The translations under genes and the position numbers were made by a program. The notes beneath the pieces were generated by a model. It saw only the letters and a list, made by a program, of their open reading frames with translations, made no database searches and was not told the DNA's origin. Shown here in pieces: positions 17,556-25,335 of a DNA stretch of 46,997 nucleotides. The stretch is taken from the NCBI GenBank assembly GCA_021847425.1, contig JAJZRF010000018.1, positions 1 through 46,997 of the forward strand, given 5' to 3'. Every line of letters begins with the position of its first letter. The stretch's first letter is position 1. Source of the stretch: Deltaproteobacteria bacterium. GTDB lineage: Bacteria > Desulfobacterota > Desulfobulbia > Desulfobulbales > Desulfurivibrionaceae.

Positions 17556-18704
17556 ATGGTAAAAGACGCACAGATAAAAACCCGGCCCTGGTGCCCGTTC
17601 TGCGGCCAGGATGTGGGCCGCCCCAAGGAACCGGTGCAGCGCAAGCTGGACGAATTCACCGTGGGCGAGTGCCAGTGCGGCGCGACATATACCTGCGACC
17701 CCACCGGCTTCAATGTGGGGGCGGCCATGGTCGAGGCCATAGTCCATGCCTGCGACGACAACTGGGATCTGGCCTGGGAACTGCTTCCCGACGAGGATTA
17801 CCTCACGGGCCGGATCGACAATTACGACGAGCAGACCCACCAGGTATACGAAACCAAGAATGTCGATGGCCGCAAGGTGGCCGGGGTTCTCTATTTTGTC
17901 CGCCTCAACCGGGAGCTGGCCGACCTTGCCAACCGGCTCCACGCGGACAAAAATGCCAAGGGTAGCGCCCTGCTTGAGGCAGACCCGGCAAAAGACCTCC
18001 CGGCCATGGAACCGGCCCGCGACCCCAAACGAAAGAAAAAACGGGCCGATAAAACCACAGTTACCCGGATGGCGGCGGCCCAGGACATCGACGGCCTGGT
18101 TGACCTGGCCTTCGACGATCTCAAGACCTTGCGGTTCATCCAGCGGCTGCTCTACGACCCGGACGAGGGAAAACGGTGGCAATGCGCCCATATTCTGGGC
18201 CAGGTCTGCCGGCGGCTCTCCACCCGGAAACCAGGGGCGGTGAGCGACCTGCTGCACCGGCTCTACGAGGCCTGTTCCGATTCAGCCGCCACCCACTGGG
18301 GGCTGCTGGAATCCATCGGCTCCATCATTGCGGCGCGGGCGGACATCTACGGCGGCTTTGCCAGACACCTTCTCATGCACCGGGGAACTCCCTCCGGCAG
18401 GGTTCAGGTGCTGTGGGCCTTGGGAACCATCGCGGAAAAACGGCCGGACATTGTCCGCGCCACGCCGTTTTACAGCCTCTTCCCCTTTGTCACCCACCCG
18501 GAAGCAATCACCAGGGGCCATGCGGTCCGCCTCTTTGGCAGAATTGCCGCGACCGAGGTGCAAAGCGAGATTGAAAAACTGACCGGCGACCAAGCCGAAT
18601 TAACCATTTACGAGCAGGGGCAACCCGTGCACACCACCGTGGCGGAACTTGCCAGGGAAGCGGTCGCCCGGCTGCACAAAGCAAAAGAGCCGAAAAATGA
18701 CTGA
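17556..18704 (+). CDS. Zinc-ribbon / HEAT-like repeat protein, second gene of the trio
   Basis: The 382-residue protein starts 2 bases after the TPR stop. An N-terminal zinc ribbon is formed by CPFCGQDVGRP and CQCGATYTC (residues about 13-47). Residues 50-130 make a conserved-looking domain (MVEAIVHACDDNWDLAWELLPDEDYLTG). A Lys-rich linker (about 150-170) follows, then helical repeats to the end (VDLAFDDLKTLRFIQRLLYDPDEGKRWQCAHILGQ, WGLLESIGSIIAARADIYGG, VQVLWALGTIAEKRP, ITRGHAVRLFGRIAA) that look like HEAT/PBS-lyase-type repeats. I see no catalytic motif. The ribbon plus helical repeats suggests a binding scaffold. It overlaps the next gene by 8 bases. Confidence 0.8.
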   Translation: MVKDAQIKTRPWCPFCGQDVGRPKEPVQRKLDEFTVGECQCGATYTCDPTGFNVGAAMVEAIVHACDDNWDLAWELLPDEDYLTGRIDNYDEQTHQVYETKNVDGRKVAGVLYFVRLNRELADLANRLHADKNAKGSALLEADPAKDLPAMEPARDPKRKKKRADKTTVTRMAAAQDIDGLVDLAFDDLKTLRFIQRLLYDPDEGKRWQCAHILGQVCRRLSTRKPGAVSDLLHRLYEACSDSAATHWGLLESIGSIIAARADIYGGFARHLLMHRGTPSGRVQVLWALGTIAEKRPDIVRATPFYSLFPFVTHPEAITRGHAVRLFGRIAATEVQSEIEKLTGDQAELTIYEQGQPVHTTVAELAREAVARLHKAKEPKND

Positions 18705-19260
18705 ACAAAAACAGGAAGCAAAAGAAGAAAAAAGCCAGGCTCAACTCGACTACGAGGCAGGCCAGGAATTCCTCAAGAACCTCGAGCCGGCCCAGGCGGC
18801 CAATGCCTTTCATAACGCACTCATCGCCTTTGAGCTCGAAGGCAATGAAAACGGCGTTGCCAACGCGGCGGACAAACTGGGCGATATCTGCGCGGCACGG
18901 GGCGATGTGGCAACAGCCCTGAGCCATTACGACCGGGTCTATGGAATCTGCCAAAAACACACGGACCGTTTCAGCCTGTTTTCCATCGAAAAGAAAAAAG
19001 CCAAACTCATGTACGACGCCAAGGAATACGACCAGGCCGTTATTCTCTATCTGGAGGTGCTTGACGAGTACAGCGCCCTGCGAAATCCCCAGGGCTCGGT
19101 GGATACGCTGGAGATTCTTGCGGAAATTTATCTGGCCAAGGGGGAAAAAAGCAAGGCGGCGGATGCGTACCGGACGGCAGCTTCGATTCACCAGAGCTTC
19201 AAGCACAGCCGTCATGCGGAACAGTTTCTGCAAAAAGCGGCGGAGGTCGAGAAGGACTGA
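18697..19260 (+). CDS. TPR-repeat protein, third gene of the trio
   Basis: The ATG at 18697 lies inside the end of the preceding gene (8-base overlap, ATGACTGA), giving 187 residues. A Lys/Glu/Gln-rich N-terminus is followed by TPR units (AANAFHNALIAFELEGN, ANAADKLGDICAARGDVATALSHYD, DAKEYDQAVILYLEVLDEYSALR, LAEIYLAKGEKSKAADAYRTAASIHQ). There is no signal peptide. The trio faces the dsrABD operon across the YkgJ gene. No function can be read from the sequence. Confidence 0.82.
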   Translation: MTEQKQEAKEEKSQAQLDYEAGQEFLKNLEPAQAANAFHNALIAFELEGNENGVANAADKLGDICAARGDVATALSHYDRVYGICQKHTDRFSLFSIEKKKAKLMYDAKEYDQAVILYLEVLDEYSALRNPQGSVDTLEILAEIYLAKGEKSKAADAYRTAASIHQSFKHSRHAEQFLQKAAEVEKD

Positions 19261-19293
19261 AAAACTCGGGGAGTGTTCCCCATACAAAACAGC

Positions 19294-19881
19294 CTATTTT
19301 CCCCCGGGGATAATTAGGCGATCAGCAAAAGCGCTGAATGCCGACTGGTCAAGAATCACTGCGGCAATGGGCCAGCGCCTGCCGCCCTGTTCTTCTCCTG
19401 CCAGCTGGACGGAAAGGGTGTGGAGTATCCGCTGCAGGGAAGCAAGGTTGACCGTGGGATAGGATTTTCCCGGTTCGAATCCAGAAAGGCCGCAGACATG
19501 CCCCTTGCCATCAATCACCGTGGGAATTCCATACGTCCGGCAGTTTACCGGACGCGCCTCATAGCAGAGACAGAGTCCTTCCCCATCAAGAAGCGGGCAC
19601 CTGATCCGGGCCACGGCCGGATCAAGGCGCGAAGCCATGACCTGTTCCCAAGCCTGCCTGGCCTCTTGCGCCGCAGCGGCTATCTCTCCCTGCACCGTCG
19701 TAGGGACCAAACGCCGCAAATGGGCCTGAAGATTGACTGCTTCAACCAGGGACACATCAAACACAGCGTGGCAGCAGTCCGCGCACCCCTTTCCACAGGT
19801 GATCGCCTGGGGATGCGCCTTGCGCACTGCCGCAAAGGCCTGGTCAATGGCGACAAAAAGCTTGTCCAAGTTGTGATGCAT
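19294..19881 (-). CDS. YkgJ-family cysteine-cluster protein
   Basis: The start is the ATG at 19881, with an AGGTGG-type site 8 bases upstream, giving 195 residues. The family signature is an early CGKGCADCCHAVFDVSLVEA block and a later CPLLDGEGLCLCYEARPVNCRTYG block. Together they give the clustered cysteines thought to bind zinc or an Fe-S cluster. The function is not established; relatives are often called Fe-S oxidoreductase-like. It lies beyond the dsr terminator, so it is not part of that transcript. Confidence 0.83.
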   Translation of the reverse strand: MHHNLDKLFVAIDQAFAAVRKAHPQAITCGKGCADCCHAVFDVSLVEAVNLQAHLRRLVPTTVQGEIAAAAQEARQAWEQVMASRLDPAVARIRCPLLDGEGLCLCYEARPVNCRTYGIPTVIDGKGHVCGLSGFEPGKSYPTVNLASLQRILHTLSVQLAGEEQGGRRWPIAAVILDQSAFSAFADRLIIPGGK

Positions 19882-19962
19882 GACCAGTCCCACCTTCCCA
19901 AAAAGCCGACAGGCTCACCCTCTCCGGTTCCCCATCATAGCCGACTCCGTAGAATCACAAAA

Positions 19963-19992
19963 AAAAATGCAGAGGAATTCCTCTGCATTTTT
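19963..19992 (-). terminator. Terminator of the dsrABD operon (symmetrical)
   Basis: AATGCAGAGGAA and TTCCTCTGCATT form a perfect palindrome extended by A/T runs on both sides to 30 bp. On the minus strand it is followed by a run of T. It lies about 24 bases after the dsrD stop. Its symmetry lets it work in both directions. Confidence 0.88.
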
Positions 19993-20015
19993 CATATCCA
20001 ACTGAAGAACAAATA

Positions 20016-20249
20016 CTAGCGATGCTCTTCGTCCTTGGCCCGGCCTTTTGCAGCGTACATGGTGGTGCTGCCGCTGGACCAGAAATCCATCTTGCCTTCT
20101 TTTACCAGATCGTTGGCCGCGTTCTTCACGTCACGGGGCTTGGCGTCGGGATCGCAGGCATAAAAATCCTTAACATAGAGCTGGGGCTTAGGGGCAGTCA
20201 TCGCTTTATCAAGGATGGCTGCTTTCAACTCGTCTTTGCTTAATGCCAT
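20016..20249 (-). CDS. dsrD: DsrD, activator of dissimilatory sulfite reductase
   Basis: The 77-residue protein starts MALSKDELKAAILDK at 20249 with AAGGAG 8 bases upstream. It has the winged-helix fold of DsrD (KPQLYVKDFYACDPDAKPRDVKNAANDLVKEGK, then the wing MDFWSSGSTTMY). DsrD is known to stimulate sulfite reduction by DsrAB rather than act as a DNA-binding regulator. It lies 113 bases downstream of dsrB and is the last gene before the terminator. Its presence is a mark of reductive, bacterial-type dsr loci. Confidence 0.95.
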   Translation of the reverse strand: MALSKDELKAAILDKAMTAPKPQLYVKDFYACDPDAKPRDVKNAANDLVKEGKMDFWSSGSTTMYAAKGRAKDEEHR

Positions 20250-20362
20250 GGTACTTACTCCTTTCAATAAGGGTTTTACGCAAGCACATCAACAATCAAC
20301 AGAACAAGGCCAGCAGCTCACAAGGAAACTGCTGACCCTGATTCTAGTGAAGACCGTTCACA

Positions 20363-21493
20363 TTACTTGATATGGCTGGTGAACTTGAACTGAGTGGTGG
20401 TTCTCCAGGTATCATAGGCCAGACGATAATCGTCAACGGACTTGATGGTGAACGGAATGCCGGTCTTTTCGAAAAATTTCTCCCAACCGATCCGGGCAGC
20501 CCACTCGCCAACCCGCTCGTACTTACGAGCGTCCTTGGCGTAAGTCTCAAGGATGTTCTTCACTGCGGCAACGGTCTCCGGCCACCGGGGCGGAGTGTTG
20601 GGCAGGAAGGGGATAACCAGCTTGGAAAACTTCGGTGTGGATCTGGAGTTGGAAACCTTGCCGCCAACCAGGATAGCGATACCGTCACCATCCGGATCCG
20701 CCAAAGGCATGGCCGGACACATGGTGTAGCAGTTACCGCAGAACATGCAGCGTTCGGCGTTAACCTTAACGGACTTGATGTCCTCGCCTGCGCTGTTCTT
20801 CACGGTTGCAGGCTTAACCGCGCCCAGAGGACAGGCGGAGATGGCCAGGGGCAGCTCGCAGAGACCGCTGATCGCATCGTGATCGATCATCGGCGGTTTA
20901 CGATGCACGCCGAGGATGGCGATATCGGAAGCATGAACCGCGCCGCACATGTTCAGGCAGCAGGCCAGAGCAACACGAACCTGGGCCGGCAGCTTGTGGC
21001 TGACGAAGTAGTCGAACAGCTCATCCATAACCGCCTTGACCACGCCGGAAGCGTCGGTAGCAGGGGTGTGACAGTGAACCCAGCCCTGGGTGTGCACGCA
21101 GTTGCTGACAGAAGCGCCGGTGCCGCCGACCGGGAAACGGTTGCCGCGGCCCTTCAGATCGTCCAGCAGGGGCTGAACCTTGGCCTTGGAGTCAACCATG
21201 AACTCGACGTTGTTCCGGGTGGTCCAACGAACGTAGCCGTCACAATGCTTGTCGGCAACGTCGCAGATTTCACGGATCAGTTCGATACTGATGAGACGGG
21301 CTGCGCCAACACGGACGGTGTAGCATTCGTCGCCGCTCTCACCCTTGTGCATCAAGACGCCGGGCTGCAGGATCTCGTGGTACAGCCATTTGCCGTAGTT
21401 TTTTTTGACAACCGGCGGGAAAAACTGCTCGTAATGTGGCGGACCGATGTCTGTGATTCTGTCGGCCATCGGATTCTCTGGATCGTAACCCAT
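20363..21493 (-). CDS. dsrB: Dissimilatory sulfite reductase beta subunit
   Basis: The 376-residue protein starts [12 protein letters not shown] at 21493 behind AAGGAGG. It forms the alpha2-beta2 enzyme with DsrA and reduces sulfite with electrons from DsrC partners. Siroheme/[4Fe-4S] ligand cysteines are in [16 protein letters not shown], and an inserted ferredoxin domain carries [43 protein letters not shown] is the typical beta-subunit block. Length is normal. It lies 65 bases downstream of dsrA. Confidence 0.98.
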   Translation of the reverse strand: MGYDPENPMADRITDIGPPHYEQFFPPVVKKNYGKWLYHEILQPGVLMHKGESGDECYTVRVGAARLISIELIREICDVADKHCDGYVRWTTRNNVEFMVDSKAKVQPLLDDLKGRGNRFPVGGTGASVSNCVHTQGWVHCHTPATDASGVVKAVMDELFDYFVSHKLPAQVRVALACCLNMCGAVHASDIAILGVHRKPPMIDHDAISGLCELPLAISACPLGAVKPATVKNSAGEDIKSVKVNAERCMFCGNCYTMCPAMPLADPDGDGIAILVGGKVSNSRSTPKFSKLVIPFLPNTPPRWPETVAAVKNILETYAKDARKYERVGEWAARIGWEKFFEKTGIPFTIKSVDDYRLAYDTWRTTTQFKFTSHIK

Positions 21494-21558
21494 GATAATT
21501 CCTCCTTATATCGTAAAATATAATAAGATCAATATAGTATCAACAACATCCACGCACC

Positions 21559-22839
21559 TTACTGGGCGTTACGTTTGCGGAATTCCTTAACATCACGCTC
21601 AAAGCCGCCTTCAACCTCGTCATCCTGCCAGAAGACATAGGGGTTGGAGCGGGGCTCCTTGATATGCTGCGGCAGGGGGGTGATTTCCATGACCTTGAGG
21701 AAGGTGGGCAGACCCATACGCATGATGGTCTCACCAACGCGCTCGCGGTTTTTACCTACTTCCATCCACCAATCCCAGATCTTCTCGATAACCTCGACAA
21801 CCTCTGCGTACTCGGTGTCTTTGTTGATCTCGAGGAAAGGAATGGTCATGGTGGCGAACTGGGCGCCGTCAAGAATCGGGGCCTTGGCGCCTACACAGAT
21901 CGTGGCGCCCTGCTTTTTACCGGGACGCAACGCGCGGGGCATTACGTTGATGCAATGCATGCAGCGGGTGCATTCGGAGTTGTCGATCTTGAGGGTGTCG
22001 CCTTCCAGCCACATGCAGCCGGTGGGGCAGAGGTCAAGAACCTCGGCCTTGATGTCGAACTTGCCCCAGTCCTTGCCGGAGTGCGCGCCGGCGTTGGGAG
22101 CAAACTCGCCCTTGATATAGCCCTTAACCGCAGCCTGATCGATGCGGATGTCGTCGCGCCAGGTGCCGATAACAGCAAAGTCGGAACGGGCGATGGCGGC
22201 AACGCAGTCGTTGGGGCAACCGGAAAATTTAAATTTGAACTTATAGGGGAACGCCGGACGATGGATCTCGTCCTGGTAGTGCATGGTCAGGCTGTGGCAG
22301 AGATCCTGGGTGTCGTAGCAACCCCACTCGCAACGGGCCCGGCCGAGACAGCACTCGGGGGTACGCAGGTTGGAACCGGAGCCGCCCAGATCCTGATTCA
22401 GATCGTGGGTCAGTTCGTAGAACAGGGGCTCCAGGTTCGGAGTGGTGGTGCCGAGCAGAACCAGGTCGCCGGTGGAGCCGTGCATATTGGTCATGCCGGA
22501 ACCGTATTTCTCCCAGAGGTTGCAGATATCGCGAAGTTTTGCGCTGCTGTAGAACTTACTGGAAGGCTGGTTCAGACGTACGGTGTGGAAGTGGGCCACG
22601 CCGGGAAATCTTTCCGGCACATCCGAGTAGCGGCCGACAATACCGCCGCCGTAACCGAAAACACCAACGATGCCGCCGTGCTTCCAGTGAGTAATTTTGT
22701 CCTTGTAGGACAGCTCAACCTGACCCAGAATGTCAAAACATTCTGGTTTTTTCTCTGCCTGACGCTTCAGGTCAGTGACGAAACTCGGCCACGGGCCTTT
22801 TTCGAGCTCGTCCAACAAAGGCGTATCGTGCTTCGGCAT
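21559..22839 (-). CDS. dsrA: Dissimilatory sulfite reductase alpha subunit
   Basis: The start at 22839 (MPKHDTPLLDELEKGPWPSF) has GGGAGGAA 8 bases upstream, giving 426 residues; a longer reading is not supported. The siroheme-cluster region includes GGSGSNLRTPECCLGRARCEWGC and FSGCPNDCVAAIARSDFAV. A ferredoxin insert has CPTGCMW and ECTRCMHCINVMPRAL. The protein pairs with DsrB as the terminal enzyme of sulfate respiration in the cytoplasm. Gene order dsrA-dsrB-dsrD and the subunit types are those of bacterial reductive Dsr. Confidence 0.98.
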   Translation of the reverse strand: MPKHDTPLLDELEKGPWPSFVTDLKRQAEKKPECFDILGQVELSYKDKITHWKHGGIVGVFGYGGGIVGRYSDVPERFPGVAHFHTVRLNQPSSKFYSSAKLRDICNLWEKYGSGMTNMHGSTGDLVLLGTTTPNLEPLFYELTHDLNQDLGGSGSNLRTPECCLGRARCEWGCYDTQDLCHSLTMHYQDEIHRPAFPYKFKFKFSGCPNDCVAAIARSDFAVIGTWRDDIRIDQAAVKGYIKGEFAPNAGAHSGKDWGKFDIKAEVLDLCPTGCMWLEGDTLKIDNSECTRCMHCINVMPRALRPGKKQGATICVGAKAPILDGAQFATMTIPFLEINKDTEYAEVVEVIEKIWDWWMEVGKNRERVGETIMRMGLPTFLKVMEITPLPQHIKEPRSNPYVFWQDDEVEGGFERDVKEFRKRNAQ

Positions 22840-22996
22840 TGTCGATTCCTCCCTTACTAAGGTAATTTGAATAGGGTTCCAATAAATAAACAGTTCGCCC
22901 CGCACCGTTATTTCCCACTCGCAGCACTGGAGGGGCTTTCGAGGCAGGGGGCGATTGTAACTACTTGCAAAATGTGAACAGTGATTCAGTCAGAGG

Positions 22997-23025
22997 ACCA
23001 TAGCCAGTGCCGCACTCTTTGTCAA
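22997..23025 (-). promoter_or_regulatory. Promoter of the dsrABD operon
   Basis: TTGACA (23025-23020) and TATGGT (23002-22997) are 17 bases apart on the minus strand, preceded by a T-tract (TTTTTTA). TGTCA and TGACA arms around the T-tract make an imperfect palindrome overlapping the -35 that could be an operator. The expected start near 22990 gives a leader of about 150 bases. In the rest of the gap to 23305 I see no convincing gene. Confidence 0.75.
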
Positions 23026-23305
23026 TAAAAAATGACATGCTTTCAATCCATGTTTTTATCTCTGCGTCTCTTTGTTCTTTTCCTTCTGATCATGGGCCTT
23101 GCCGACCCGATTTTCCATGATAATGCGACCAAGACGCCATCCTCGTTTTATGCGATTTTTCTCCCGGCCAGACAATCGCACGAAGGGGGTTTATCTCCTC
23201 TTTTTTTTCCTGTACAGTAAAGCCACTGTTTAGGAGCCGTTTTGTCCTTTAGAGGACGCCAATGTTGTTTTTTTACGATGACTTATCCATAAAAAGGAAG
23301 CTCCT

Positions 23306-23611
23306 GTGCCAAGACCGAAAAAAATCCGCCATTGCGAAGGACAAAGATGCGGCAAAGCCTTCAAACCCGCCCGCATTCCCCTGGCGGAACTGAACCACAT
23401 CCCTCTTCTGCAGGATGAGCTGGAGACCTTACGGCTCTGCGATTTGGAAGGCTTGACCCAGGAACAGGCCGGGAGCAGCATGGGAATATCACGGGGAACG
23501 GTGCAGAGAATTCTGACTGCGGCCCGGCGCAAGGTCGCCCAAGCCTTGGTGGAGGGAGCTGCCCTCATCATCGAAGACAGCCCCGCACTCCAGGAAAAAA
23601 TCAAGGGGTGA
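23306..23611 (+). CDS. DUF134-family helix-turn-helix protein
   Basis: The 101-residue protein uses a GTG start with AGGAAG upstream. It begins MPRPKKIRHCEGQRCGKAFKP, where the two cysteines are family-typical. A sigma-70 region-4-like helix-turn-helix follows: ELETLRLCDLEGLTQEQAGSSMGISRGTVQRILTAARRKVAQALVEG. DUF134 proteins are predicted DNA-binding proteins often found beside, or fused to, dinitrogenase iron-molybdenum cofactor domains. Exactly such a gene lies tail to tail here, 2 bases beyond the stop. Confidence 0.9.
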   Translation: MPRPKKIRHCEGQRCGKAFKPARIPLAELNHIPLLQDELETLRLCDLEGLTQEQAGSSMGISRGTVQRILTAARRKVAQALVEGAALIIEDSPALQEKIKG

Positions 23612-23613
23612 GG

Positions 23614-24018
23614 TCAGTGCCCCTCACCGTGACAGTTGCCGTGACCTTGGCAAGCCTGGGTCGGCTCCATCAGGATCAGCTTGTTTTCGTTCATGCCGGA
23701 CACAACCTCGGCAACCGTTTCAAAGGCATGCCGGGCGGCAAAATAGACATCAATGCCGACCTGGGCGAAGCCCTGTAATGGCCTGGCCCCCATGCCCGCC
23801 ACGACAATGGCATGCACACCATGTTCTTTCAGTATCCCCACCGGCTCCATGCAGCCGCCGGCCCCATGCGCGACACTGGCAACAGTATTGACGCCGACAA
23901 TGTTGCCGTTTTCCACATCGACCAGGGTGAACAAGTCACAATGCCCGAAGTGTTCGGAACGTCCGCCCTCCAGTCCGCCAGGGTTGTTTGATGGAACAGC
24001 TATCCGCTTCTTGCCCAT
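23614..24018 (-). CDS. Dinitrogenase Fe-Mo cofactor-like (NifX/NafY superfamily) protein
   Basis: The start at 24018 (MGKKRIAVPSNNPGGLEGG) has AGGAG upstream and gives 134 residues. The fold markers are SEHFGHCDLFTLVD, a central GGCMEPVGILKEHGVHAIVVAGMGARPLQGF and a ribonuclease-H-like end. The C-terminus is a Cys/His cluster (CQGHGNCHGEGH) that may bind metal. No nitrogenase genes are present, so this belongs to the stand-alone group whose role is not established (some members belong to orange-protein-type Mo/Cu cluster complexes). It lies 45 bases downstream of the exporter gene and is probably cotranscribed. Confidence 0.88.
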   Translation of the reverse strand: MGKKRIAVPSNNPGGLEGGRSEHFGHCDLFTLVDVENGNIVGVNTVASVAHGAGGCMEPVGILKEHGVHAIVVAGMGARPLQGFAQVGIDVYFAARHAFETVAEVVSGMNENKLILMEPTQACQGHGNCHGEGH

Positions 24019-24063
24019 GATTTTTCTCCTTCTGTCTTGCTGCATGTTTGATTTTTTTGTTCG

Positions 24064-25056
24064 TTATCTTAATTCAACACTGGGCGCCGGCCCAAAAATC
24101 CTCTCATTGAACTTCACACACCAAACTGCGGACTGAAGCTGAATAATATAGGAGACCGCGATAACCAGGGCGGCGTCCGCGCCCTTGGCCCCGAAGGCAT
24201 TGACGGCAACAGCCAGGGCGATGGAAAGGTTGCGCATCACCGTGCCATACACCAGGGCGACGGCATCGGTGCGAGCAAAAAACAGCCGGCCGGCCACGGT
24301 GCTCAGGCCGAAATTCAGTACATACATGATGAGCAACGGCACAAAGATATCGCTCAGGATGGCCGGGTTTTCGGAGATTCCCCGAGCTTTCAGGGCAATG
24401 ATCGCAAAGACCATGCCCAGCACCCCCACCGTGGACAGGGAGGAAAAACGGGGCGCCCAGGTTTTCTTGAATTCCTGCGCCCCATATTTCTCCAACAATA
24501 TTTGCCGGACAAAATAACCAAGAAGCATGGGCAGAAAAACAATGATCATTATCTGCCTGACCAACAGCAGCAGGGCAACCTCCACCCTGGCGCCCATAAG
24601 CCCCTGCACGTAGAAAGGGATCGCCAGCGAACCCAGAATAAGACCGATGACCGTCATGCGGACGGCTCCGGCCAGATTCCCCTTGGCAAAGCCGGTCCAG
24701 GAGATGGCCATGCCGCTGGCGGGCAGAAGGGAGGCAAGGAGCAGCCCCAGGGCCAGGTACGGCTGGCCCTGGAAGAAAACAAGCCCCAGGCCATAGGCCA
24801 TGAAAGGGACAACGGCAAAATTGAGGCCCTGGGCAAAAAGCTGCAGCCTGACATCCTTGCCCCCGTCCTGCAAGGCCTTGAGGTTCAGAGTCACCATCAT
24901 GGGGCAGACCATGAGAAAAGTAAACGGCAGGATCAGGGTCTTGAGAAAGCCCAAGGATGCCGGCGTAGCGCTAAACCCGAACAGGTAGCCCGCAGCCATC
25001 ACGGCCAGAATGACCACCGCCAGCCGTTTGTTGATCTTGATCAAGAAAATCCACAC
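24064..25056 (-). CDS. ACR3/BASS-superfamily membrane transporter (arsenite efflux-like)
   Basis: The start is set at GTG 25056 because GGGGAGGAGG lies 6 bases upstream; a TTG further upstream is poorer. This gives 330 residues with about ten hydrophobic segments. Typical features of the bile-acid:sodium symporter/ACR3 superfamily are LILPFTFLMVCPMMVTLNLKAL, LLLASLLPASGMAISWTGFAKGN, the conserved-helix region and GTVMRNLSIALAVAVNAFG. Arsenite export is plausible, but no arsR or arsC gene is near, and substrate assignment within this superfamily is uncertain. A strong promoter with an ArsR-operator-like element lies upstream. Confidence 0.8.
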   Translation of the reverse strand: MWIFLIKINKRLAVVILAVMAAGYLFGFSATPASLGFLKTLILPFTFLMVCPMMVTLNLKALQDGGKDVRLQLFAQGLNFAVVPFMAYGLGLVFFQGQPYLALGLLLASLLPASGMAISWTGFAKGNLAGAVRMTVIGLILGSLAIPFYVQGLMGARVEVALLLLVRQIMIIVFLPMLLGYFVRQILLEKYGAQEFKKTWAPRFSSLSTVGVLGMVFAIIALKARGISENPAILSDIFVPLLIMYVLNFGLSTVAGRLFFARTDAVALVYGTVMRNLSIALAVAVNAFGAKGADAALVIAVSYIIQLQSAVWCVKFNERIFGPAPSVELR

Positions 25057-25154
25057 AAAAAACCTCCTCCCCTCTTTTGCCCCTGGCACTCCCCGTTGCC
25101 GGCCCAAGGCCTATTTTCCCTGCTCGCATATCCCCATATCATCACTGGCTAGTT

Positions 25155-25198
25155 TTGTGCATATGCTCATATATAGAGAGCGTGACCGCGCCTGTCAA
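25155..25198 (-). promoter_or_regulatory. Strong promoter of the transporter/NifX-like operon with possible operator
   Basis: TTGACA (25198-25193), a 17-base spacer and TATATA (25175-25170) are read on the minus strand. The start region overlaps ATATATGAGCATATGCAC, containing the perfect 8-bp palindrome GCATATGC. This AT-rich dyad resembles half of the 12-2-12 operators of ArsR/SmtB repressors. The promoter is well supported; the operator is a suggestion. Confidence 0.7.
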
Positions 25199-25335
25199 GC
25201 AGGAACTTAAGAAAACAATAAAATATTGAGATGCCAGGCCGAAACGTTTGACAGCCCGATTCTTTCGCGATACGGTACGCCATTCTTCAGGAAACCAGAC
25301 AGATTGATCAACCTGTTAAAGATAAGGAACCGACC

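Noticed and set aside
19464-19484. GGTTCGAATCC, identical to a tRNA T-arm core
   Set aside because: The flanks do not form a T-stem, no acceptor or anticodon arm is present, and it lies inside the YkgJ coding region.
23032-23220. 62-codon plus-strand frame with a hydrophobic start, upstream of DUF134
   Set aside because: No ribosome site, it begins 7 bases beyond the dsr -35 element and shows no family features; probably chance.
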